NCBI GenBank assembly: GCA_002763345.1 | Contig: PEXZ01000002.1 | Coordinates: forward strand, 1-5,088 | Reading direction: 5' to 3' | Source of the DNA: Candidatus Micrarchaeota archaeon CG08_land_8_20_14_0_20_59_11 | GTDB lineage: Archaea; Micrarchaeota; Micrarchaeia; Norongarragalinales; Norongarragalinaceae | Length of the DNA stretch: 5,088 bases | In this document: positions 1-3,759 of the stretch, in pieces | How positions within the stretch are numbered: position 1 is the first letter of the stretch | Layout: every line of letters starts with the position of its first letter | Made by a program: the position numbers and the translations under genes | Notes under the pieces: model-generated | What the model was told of the DNA's origin: nothing | The model's input: only the letters and a program-made list of their open reading frames with translations | Database searches by the model: none

Positions 1-98
1 ACTTCCAGCAGCGCCCCGATTTCTTCCGTCCCCGTCCTGAACGGCTTGATATCCCCGCGCTTCACCAGTTCAGCCAGCGATTTTCCCGTCGTTTCCAA
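1..98 (-). CDS. HEPN-domain protein, N-terminal part (probable toxin partner of the adjacent MNT), cut by window edge
   Basis: An open frame runs off the left edge of the window and gives 32 residues, including SLAELVKRGDIKPF and TGTEEIGALLEV. This is the usual opening of archaeal HEPN proteins paired with nucleotidyltransferases, and it aligns with the start of the complete HEPN protein at 751-1200 (FKRCLDERKIVNIG region). An in-frame stop lies just upstream, so the start must be TTG at 98 or GTG at 65. I prefer TTG because it gives an N-terminus about as long as the other HEPN protein. With that start it overlaps the upstream MNT gene by 29 bases, which implies translational coupling. The catalytic or contact part of the domain is outside the window, so activity cannot be judged. 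HEPN proteins of such pairs are typically ribonuclease toxins or nucleic-acid-binding partners; that role is inferred here from context and the short N-terminal match. Confidence 0.62.
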   Translation of the reverse strand, partial: METTGKSLAELVKRGDIKPFRTGTEEIGALLE

Positions 99-630
99 CC
101 AGCATTATCCGCTCTTCCTTTAAAACCCCGGACAGGAACGGCGCTTTCCTCTTGCGTTCGAACTCGTCCCGGGAATAAACCGAGTAATTGATTTCGCGGC
201 CGTAGCGCGCGCCCAGTTCGGAGCAAATCCCCGACAGCGCGAGTATGTCCGCGTCGCCCACGACCAGCAAATCCACGTCGCTTTTCGCGCCCTCGGTCCC
301 GGACGCGAAGGAGCCGTAAAGAAACGCCGTTCCGATTCCCCTGACGCCGGCAAGCCGCTCCCGCAGAGCCGGGACGATTCCGCGCGCCGCCTCGACGAAC
401 CCCCTGAGCCGTCTTTCCCCGCGCCCCCTTCCGAAGAAAAAGAACACCATGTTGCCCTTGGCTTCGCGCTCCACCAAGCCGGCTGCGGAGAGTCTGCCGA
501 GGATGCGTGACGCCTGGATGGGTGCCACGCCCGCCCGCCGCGCCAATTCGCGGAGATGCAGCGGCTCCCGCGAGAAAGCGAGCGTTTCGAGCACGCGCGC
601 CTCGTTCCTCCCGAACAGAACCCCGAGCAT
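70..630 (-). CDS. Winged-helix / minimal nucleotidyltransferase (MNT) fusion, probable antitoxin of an MNT-HEPN pair
   Basis: This 186-residue protein has two parts. Residues 1-65 form a winged helix (LHLRELARRAGVAPIQASRIL as recognition unit, then GLVEREAKGNMVFFF as wing). Residues 80-180 form a Pol beta-type nucleotidyltransferase with the signature G106-S107 and D118-x-D120 (GSFASG, SDVDLLV), ending in the family-typical REINYSVYSRDEF and FLSGVLKEERIMLVG. In characterised MntA-HepT pairs the MNT protein transfers AMP groups to its HEPN toxin; that reaction is inferred here from the intact motif. The ATG at 630 fits the family N-terminus and lies 22 nt after a TATA-like element, so the transcript is probably leaderless. 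A HEPN gene overlaps its 3' end. Inverted repeats around the start codon suggest that the winged helix represses its own promoter. The frame is intact and as GC-rich as most of the window (39 of 60 bases at 301-360). Confidence 0.9.
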   Translation of the reverse strand: MLGVLFGRNEARVLETLAFSREPLHLRELARRAGVAPIQASRILGRLSAAGLVEREAKGNMVFFFFGRGRGERRLRGFVEAARGIVPALRERLAGVRGIGTAFLYGSFASGTEGAKSDVDLLVVGDADILALSGICSELGARYGREINYSVYSRDEFERKRKAPFLSGVLKEERIMLVGNDGKIAG

Positions 631-647
631 GTAACTTTATTGTTACA
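630..647. promoter_or_regulatory. Perfect inverted repeat at the MNT start, candidate operator
   Basis: Positions 630-635 (TGTAAC) and 642-647 (GTTACA) form a perfect 6+6 bp inverted repeat with a 6-bp AT-only spacer. It touches the start codon of the MNT gene at 630. A further TGTTAC at 662-667 is a direct repeat of 641-646, offset by 21 bp or about two helical turns, so the half-sites flank the TATA element. This suits a dimeric winged-helix repressor, most simply the N-terminal domain of the MNT protein itself. Binding is inferred from layout only. Confidence 0.45.
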
Positions 648-652
648 CTCGT

Positions 653-660
653 ATACTAAA
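653..660 (-). promoter_or_regulatory. TATA-box-like promoter of the left MNT-HEPN module
   Basis: The minus strand reads TTTAGTAT, followed by 22 nt and then the ATG at 630. Archaeal transcription starts about 22-25 nt downstream of the TATA box, so the message would begin at or next to the start codon. It lies between the candidate repressor half-sites at 641-646 and 662-667, so a bound repressor would block TBP/TFB. Confidence 0.5.
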
Positions 661-663
661 ATG

Positions 664-750
664 TTACGATTGGACGAGTCGCACGACGTTGCCCCTGCCC
701 TTCTTTATCTTCCTGACGAGCCCCGCGTCCTCGAGAATCGCCAACGGGCG
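664..750 (-). pseudogene. Remnant of a winged-helix regulator C-terminus, paralogous to the gene at 1782-2525
   Basis: Directly after the HEPN stop codon (751-753), and in the same frame, the minus strand encodes RPLAILEDAGLVRKIKK, then GRGNVVRLVQS and a TAA stop. The membrane winged-helix protein at 1782-2525 ends LAILEDAGLVRKIKKGRGN-I-VRM; 21 of 23 aligned residues agree. By hand alignment the DNA matches at 52 of 69 positions, with most differences synonymous, so both copies were long conserved as protein before this one was cut down. No start codon or upstream winged-helix portion survives, apart from a weak resemblance of the HEPN tail (KQGRRTA) to the paralogue's KEGGRAT. It is best read as the 3' end of a truncated regulator gene. 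The alternative is a readthrough extension of the HEPN protein. Confidence 0.7.
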
Positions 751-1200
751 TCACGGGGCAGTCCGCCTACCCTGCTTTTCAACCATCCCTCGGGCTTCCT
801 CAAAGAACTCGCGCGCCCAGCGAACCGCATCGCCTGCAGATGCATCGGAATAGACCATGCCGTAATCGGCGTCTTCCCTGAGGCCCATGCAGTCCCTAAA
901 ACGGTTGAAATGCTTAGCTTCGAGAACGCCTTCGTCCACAAAAAGGGTCTTTAACGCGATTGAAAGACACGCATGGCTTTTTTCCATGTACCCTTTGCTC
1001 AGCACCAGCGCCTTGGCGGTATGGAACATGGCGTAGTATGCCTGCACTATGGCCCACTTGTGGTTGTTTTCACTAATCGAAGCCTCAGCACTTTTAAGGT
1101 CAAATTCAGCGCCTTCGATTTCCTTCCTTATCAGGTCCGGCTGCAAACCTATATTCACTATCTTTCGCTCATCCAGGCACCGCTTAAACCTGCTATCCAT
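751..1200 (-). CDS. HEPN-domain protein, toxin-like partner of the upstream MNT
   Basis: This 149-residue all-helical protein carries the HEPN core: an N-terminal helix (LIRKEIEGAEFDLKSAE), the segment KWAIVQAYYAMFHTAKALVL with its characteristic YYAMFH, then KGYMEKSHACL and GLREDADYG. It resembles the archaeal HEPN family paired with nucleotidyltransferases. I place the start at ATG 1200, because GGTGGTGA at 1203-1210 is a strong ribosome binding site for it; GTG at 1209 would add three residues. The ATG overlaps the stop of the MNT gene by eight bases, so translation is coupled. No Arg-x4-6-His ribonuclease motif is present: no arginine is followed by a histidine at the right distance. It may therefore be an inactive or binding-only HEPN, or belong to the subfamily without that motif. 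Its last residues (GRRTAP) look unlike a HEPN end and may come from the junction with the downstream remnant. Confidence 0.85.
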   Translation of the reverse strand: MDSRFKRCLDERKIVNIGLQPDLIRKEIEGAEFDLKSAEASISENNHKWAIVQAYYAMFHTAKALVLSKGYMEKSHACLSIALKTLFVDEGVLEAKHFNRFRDCMGLREDADYGMVYSDASAGDAVRWAREFFEEARGMVEKQGRRTAP

Positions 1201-1723
1201 TTTCACCACCGTAAAGCTCTATGCCGGAATTTATGCGTTCATAAAGCGGTTTGTCCTTTTCCTGCAACCGCGCATATTCGGCGCTGTCCAGGATTATTGC
1301 CTGTACCTTGGGATAATCGTCCATTATCCTCCGCGTCCTTTCCTTTTCTCTGGAAAGTATGAACAGGTCCACGTCGCTTTTTTCGCCGTTCCTGCCTTCG
1401 GCGCAACTGCCAAAGAGCACGATTCTTCTACTAACGGGGGCGGTTTTTTCTATTACCGGCATGAGGCTGTTGATTGTAACAAAAACCTTGAACTGTCTCA
1501 AAAGGGGATTATCGTCGTTCCTTTGGTAGAACGACATCCTGCCTTTCCTTGATTTTTTCACGAGCCCCATTCTGACGAACAATTTGAGAATGGCATTTGC
1601 CGAGCCAACGCTTACCCCGGCTTTCTCCGCTATCTGTCTTTCGTATAACTCCCCGTCTTTGGTCGAGACGAACGACAGCACCTTCATCTCTGTTTTTGAA
1701 AACAAGTTCAATTTTTTGAACAT
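1193..1723 (-). CDS. Winged-helix / minimal nucleotidyltransferase (MNT) fusion, probable antitoxin of the second MNT-HEPN pair
   Basis: This 176-residue protein has the same architecture as the MNT protein at 70-630 but is a diverged relative. Residues 10-68 form a winged helix (ERQIAEKAGVSVGSANAILK as helix-turn-helix, GLVKKSRKGRMSFYQ as wing). Residues 85-172 form the nucleotidyltransferase with G105-S106 and D117-x-D119 (FGSCAEG, KSDVDLFIL), so the metal and nucleotide site looks intact. The likely role is to modify or hold inactive the HEPN protein encoded immediately downstream, which overlaps it by eight bases. The ATG at 1723 fits a TATA-like element with a 22-nt gap. Base composition is lower in GC than its surroundings (24 of 60 bases at 1441-1500, against 39 of 60 at 301-360), which suggests a different origin from the left module. 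Confidence 0.9.
   Translation of the reverse strand: MFKKLNLFSKTEMKVLSFVSTKDGELYERQIAEKAGVSVGSANAILKLFVRMGLVKKSRKGRMSFYQRNDDNPLLRQFKVFVTINSLMPVIEKTAPVSRRIVLFGSCAEGRNGEKSDVDLFILSREKERTRRIMDDYPKVQAIILDSAEYARLQEKDKPLYERINSGIELYGGENG
1203..1210 (-). promoter_or_regulatory. Ribosome binding site that sets the HEPN start
   Basis: The minus strand reads GGTGGTGA, then AA and ATG at 1200. It differs in one base from the archaeal consensus GGAGGTGA and lies inside the end of the MNT gene. It favours ATG 1200 over GTG 1209, which would fall within the site. Confidence 0.65.
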
Positions 1724-1730
1724 GAGTTCA
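1706..1730. promoter_or_regulatory. Alternating inverted repeats at the second MNT start, candidate operator
   Basis: Positions 1706-1711 (GTTCAA) and 1716-1721 (TTGAAC) form a perfect 6+6 bp inverted repeat with a 4-bp spacer. The half-site at 1717-1721 also pairs with GTTCA at 1726-1730. The outer copies are direct repeats 20 bp apart, near two helical turns. The array covers the start codon, as at the left module. Part of it is coding (residues 2-6), so chance AT-rich similarity is possible. Confidence 0.35.
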
Positions 1731-1745
1731 TTATTTTGAGTAATG

Positions 1746-1753
1746 AATATAAG
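1746..1753 (-). promoter_or_regulatory. TATA-box-like promoter of the second MNT-HEPN module
   Basis: The minus strand reads CTTATATT in an AT-rich gap, followed by exactly 22 nt and the ATG at 1723. This predicts a leaderless message for the MNT gene, with the HEPN gene co-transcribed. No Shine-Dalgarno site precedes the ATG, which agrees with leaderless translation. Confidence 0.6.
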
Positions 1754-1781
1754 GTTTTCCCTTGTGCTACCCTTCAGAGGT

Positions 1782-2525
1782 TCACGTCATCCTGACGATG
1801 TTCCCGCGTCCTTTCTTTATTTTCCTCACCAAGCCCGCGTCCTCTAGAATCGCCAAGTCCGTGCTTATCTTCGCCTCGGAGTAGGGCAGCGCCTTGCGGA
1901 TTTCCTTCTGCGTCGCCCTGCCGCCCTCCTTGCGCAGGAACGAGAGAATCTCCCTTTGCTCGGGATTGAGCGAGATTGATGCGGGAATGACGGGCTTCGG
2001 AATAATGGTCGCCGGCGGTTTCCGTGCGTCCTTCCTGTTGCCTTCCTCCTTATTTCCGCCCCTGCCTTCCGCAGCCCCTTCTTTCTTCCCGCGCCGTCCT
2101 TTCATTACGGTCCAGATTCCGAACACAATCGCCGCGCCTATGAGCAATCCCGCCGCGACGTAAAGGAACGCCAACTCCCCCTTCTCTTCCGGCACCGGGT
2201 TTTCGGGAATGCCGTAGGCCTCGTCGAACACCTGCTCGAAGGAGAATATTACCAGGTCGAGGGAAAAAGAGCCGCTGCCCGCGATTTCAACGTAGTCGCT
2301 GTCCGAGAAGGTGGCGTTGCCCTGTTTGTAGGAAGCGGTTACTTCGTACTCTCCCACCGGCACATCAAAGGAATAGGAGCCGTTGTAGGCAACCACGAAC
2401 TGCGCCGGCGTGGTGTTGATGGAAACAGTTGCCTTGTCCAGCGGCTCCAGCGTGCCGTCGTAGACGGTGCCGTGAAGAGTTGCGCCTGCTGCGAAGGAAG
2501 CGAACAGGAGAAGGAAAATCAACAT
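1782..2525 (-). CDS. Membrane-anchored winged-helix transcription regulator with extracellular beta domain
   Basis: This 247-residue protein reads as a one-component membrane regulator. Residues 1-14 are a hydrophobic signal segment (unusually without a basic residue). Residues 16-90 form a carboxypeptidase-regulatory or Ig-like beta domain (GTVYDGTLEPLDKATVSI, then YNGSYSFDVPVGEYEVTASY) with possible N-glycosylation sites. Residues 118-142 are a transmembrane helix. Residues 143-172 are a basic, glycine-rich linker, and residues 187-247 are a winged helix (LNPEQREILSFLRKEGGRAT, then AKISTDLAILEDAGLV and a basic wing). This is the layout of predicted archaeal membrane-associated regulators, with sensing outside and DNA binding inside. 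The ATG at 2525 lies 22 nt after a TATA element, so it is probably leaderless. The ligand and targets are unknown. A remnant of a paralogue's winged helix lies at 664-750, on the far side of the second MNT-HEPN module. Confidence 0.87.
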   Translation of the reverse strand: MLIFLLLFASFAAGATLHGTVYDGTLEPLDKATVSINTTPAQFVVAYNGSYSFDVPVGEYEVTASYKQGNATFSDSDYVEIAGSGSFSLDLVIFSFEQVFDEAYGIPENPVPEEKGELAFLYVAAGLLIGAAIVFGIWTVMKGRRGKKEGAAEGRGGNKEEGNRKDARKPPATIIPKPVIPASISLNPEQREILSFLRKEGGRATQKEIRKALPYSEAKISTDLAILEDAGLVRKIKKGRGNIVRMT

Positions 2526-2547
2526 CCAACAAACGAGGCGGGGCAGG

Positions 2548-2555
2548 TATAAAAA
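2548..2555 (-). promoter_or_regulatory. TATA-box-like promoter of the membrane regulator gene
   Basis: The minus strand reads TTTTTATA, followed by exactly 22 nt to the ATG at 2525. It is the best TATA match of the minus-strand promoters here and predicts a leaderless message. No Shine-Dalgarno site is seen in the gap. Confidence 0.62.
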
Positions 2556-2594
2556 CAGTGGGATTTGAAAGGAGGTTGGAGGAGGCGGTTTTCA

Positions 2595-2632
2595 GGAAAA
2601 GGAAGGCAGGGCATTACTCCCTTTCCCTTTCC
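2595..2632. repeat. Imperfect purine/pyrimidine hairpin in the divergent intergenic region
   Basis: A purine-rich arm at 2595-2611 can pair imperfectly with the pyrimidine-rich arm at 2618-2632 around a CATTAC loop, with one mismatch and one small bulge. No T-run follows on either strand, so it is not an obvious terminator. It lies about 40 bp upstream of the TATA box for the gene at 1782-2525 and could be regulatory or simply skewed sequence. Confidence 0.3.
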
Positions 2633-2635
2633 ACA

Positions 2636-2694
2636 GCTTCCCGAAGTTTTAGTCGGTTTTTGCGGCTTCCACGAAGCTTAACTCGGCTTTCTTC
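2636..2694. repeat. Diverged tandem repeat of about 30 bp, two units
   Basis: The units 2636-2664 and 2665-2694 share GCTTCC, CGAAG, TCGG and a T-run in the same order, with a one-base gap. Each unit begins with a small hairpin (CTTC-CC-GAAG; GCTTC-CAC-GAAGC). No gene covers this stretch. It may be an old local duplication or two protein-binding sites between the divergent promoters. Confidence 0.35.
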
Positions 2695-2705
2695 ATGAAA
2701 GTATC

Positions 2706-2713
2706 GTTATAAA
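2706..2713 (+). promoter_or_regulatory. TATA-box-like promoter of the secreted-protein operon
   Basis: GTTATAAA is the only good TATA match upstream of the gene at 2815. Transcription would begin near 2735, leaving a leader of about 80 nt. That differs from the leaderless minus-strand genes and agrees with the presence of a Shine-Dalgarno site. The element is nearly symmetric, so weak minus-strand initiation is also conceivable. Confidence 0.5.
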
Positions 2714-2734
2714 GAAAAATTTTCCAACCCCCCT

Positions 2735-2794
2735 CATCCGCGGGGCGGTTGCGATTGCGTTCCTTTCGGGGAAGCCGCAACCGCCGCATCCGCG
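2735..2794 (+). repeat. Ten-bp-stem hairpin flanked by 8-bp direct repeats in the 5' leader
   Basis: Positions 2744-2753 (GGCGGTTGCG) pair perfectly with 2776-2785 (CGCAACCGCC), with a 22-nt loop that holds a minor TTCC/GGAA stem. The hairpin is bracketed by direct copies of CATCCGCG at 2735-2742 and 2787-2794. It starts about where transcription should begin and ends 11 nt before the ribosome binding site. It could be a leader RNA structure controlling or stabilising the message, or the scar of a tiny insertion with a target duplication. Confidence 0.5.
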
Positions 2795-2814
2795 AAAAAG
2801 GAAACGGTGAGAAA

Positions 2815-3459
2815 ATGAACTGGAAAGCGTTGATGCTGGTGCTGCTGTTCGCGGCGCCGATTGCGTTCGCCGTGCCTGTGTGGAAGGCGACGCCTGCGAA
2901 GAACGTGGCTATTGCCGTGAAACCCGCTGCAGTGCAGCCCGGCTTCGACAAGGTTTATTCCGTCCTCGACAATCTGGAAAGCAGGAACATATCAACCGCC
3001 GAAATCCGCGCCATCGTGCAGGCAGGCGAGGCGAACATGACCAACGCCACCCGCGCCACCAAGATAGGGATAGCGCGCGAAATCAACGAGAAGTGGCGCG
3101 ACTTCCGCAAGGGGGCGCTGAAAACCGTAGTTGAACAGAAGACGGACGAAGGAATGACGCGCGCCAGAAAAGCGCTGGAACAGCTAAAGACAATACGCGC
3201 GAAAATGGTTGAAAAGGGGCTGAATACGAAAGGCGTCGACAACGCGATATCGCGCATCGAGCGCAACATCGCGCGCGCCGACGCGACGCAGTCCGCCGTG
3301 AAGAAACTGGCGGAACTCAAACGAATCCAGTGGGAACTGCAGTACGCGAAGACGTACATAAAGAGAATGCTCAATCGTCAGGAAGCGCCGACATACCGCG
3401 AGCTTGGGCAGGCGGAGGTTGATGCGGCGGTGCAGCCGTTCGCTGACTCCGCCTCCTAG
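2815..3459 (+). CDS. Secreted alpha-helical protein of unknown function
   Basis: I do not recognise the family. The 214-residue product begins with a clear signal peptide: MNWK, then a hydrophobic stretch to about residue 19, with a likely cut after AFA. The mature protein is strongly helical and charged, with lysine, arginine, glutamate and alanine patterns typical of helical bundles or coiled coils from residue 43 to about 187, and no cysteines. Three Asn-x-Ser/Thr sequons (N58, N74, N77) could be glycosylated if it is exported. The start is ATG 2815: GGTGAG at 2806-2811 precedes it, and the signal peptide begins exactly there. An upstream in-frame TTG at 2749 lies in the leader hairpin and would spoil the signal peptide. 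It is the first of three closely spaced plus-strand ORFs with export signals, so a cell-envelope or surface role is likely but unproven. Confidence 0.82.
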   Translation: MNWKALMLVLLFAAPIAFAVPVWKATPAKNVAIAVKPAAVQPGFDKVYSVLDNLESRNISTAEIRAIVQAGEANMTNATRATKIGIAREINEKWRDFRKGALKTVVEQKTDEGMTRARKALEQLKTIRAKMVEKGLNTKGVDNAISRIERNIARADATQSAVKKLAELKRIQWELQYAKTYIKRMLNRQEAPTYRELGQAEVDAAVQPFADSAS

Positions 3460-3481
3460 CCGCGGCTTGAGGGGGAATGAG

Positions 3482-3538
3482 ATGAGGGGAATCGTTTACG
3501 CCGGCGCGCTGCTGCTACTGCTGGCGACGACGCTGTAA
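3482..3538 (+). CDS. Possible 18-residue hydrophobic peptide, or degraded signal-peptide remnant
   Basis: The ORF encodes MRGIVYAGALLLLLATTL, a basic N-terminus followed by a leucine-rich stretch, then TAA. A GAGGGGG purine run at 3469-3475 sits six bases before the ATG and could bind ribosomes. It lies 22 nt after the secreted-protein gene and 11 nt before the lipoprotein gene, in the same direction. It looks like a signal peptide or membrane anchor lacking a mature part. It could be a real membrane micropeptide, a short leader coupling translation, or the start of a lipoprotein gene whose remainder was deleted. No continuation is seen in other frames. Confidence 0.4.
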   Translation: MRGIVYAGALLLLLATTL

Positions 3539-3549
3539 TCGGTGGAAAA

Positions 3550-3759
3550 ATGCGTTGGCTTGCGTTGATGGCTGTTGCGGTGTTATTCGTGGGCTGCATA
3601 GTGGAGCAAACAGAACAGCAGACTGGCACAGTGCAACCTGAGTCGGAGGACATTACTCCCGTGAACGACGGGGACATCAATCCCGACGGACTTGATTCCC
3701 TCGACGGATTCTTTGACGAGCTGAACTCGCTGTCGTCGGACGAAATCGTCACGCCTTGA
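3550..3759 (+). CDS. Small acidic lipoprotein
   Basis: This 69-residue protein has a lipoprotein signal peptide: MRWLALMAVAVLFVG followed by Cys16, a good lipobox for lipid attachment and outer-face membrane anchoring. The mature 54 residues are very acidic and probably flexible, with a Gln/Glu/Thr stretch and then a segment with D42-I-N44-P-D46-G47, D49 and D52. The D-x-N-x-D-G pattern matches the first half of EF-hand or dockerin calcium loops, but the later acidic residues are one position early, so calcium binding is only a possibility. GGTGGA at 3541-3546 precedes the ATG at a good distance. It is probably co-transcribed with the secreted protein upstream. Its last 11 bases overlap the convergent coiled-coil gene. 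I do not recognise a specific family. Confidence 0.75.
   Translation: MRWLALMAVAVLFVGCIVEQTEQQTGTVQPESEDITPVNDGDINPDGLDSLDGFFDELNSLSSDEIVTP

Noticed and set aside
630..667. Short repeats around the promoter as a CRISPR-like array
   Set aside because: The units are only six bases, appear in both orientations, and have unequal AT-rich spacers.
556..954. A 132-codon plus-strand open frame across the MNT start and HEPN gene
   Set aside because: It is antisense to two well-supported genes and the regulator remnant, shows no recognisable domain, and owes its length to GC-rich composition.
664..1862. The two winged-helix 3' ends as integrase attachment sites
   Set aside because: The copies share only about three quarters of aligned bases with mostly synonymous differences, and no integrase is present, so a recent site-specific integration is not supported.
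2595..2632. Hairpin as an intrinsic terminator
   Set aside because: No T-run follows on either strand and no gene ends beside it.
2649..2697. A 15-codon minus-strand ORF (MKKAELSFVEAAKTD) in the intergenic region
   Set aside because: The TATA-like element lies only nine bases before the ATG, there is no ribosome site, and the sequence is explained by the tandem repeat.
2649..2951. A 100-codon minus-strand open frame antisense to the secreted-protein start
   Set aside because: It covers the leader hairpin and the antisense of a clear signal peptide. Its composition is not protein-like and it has no promoter or ribosome site.
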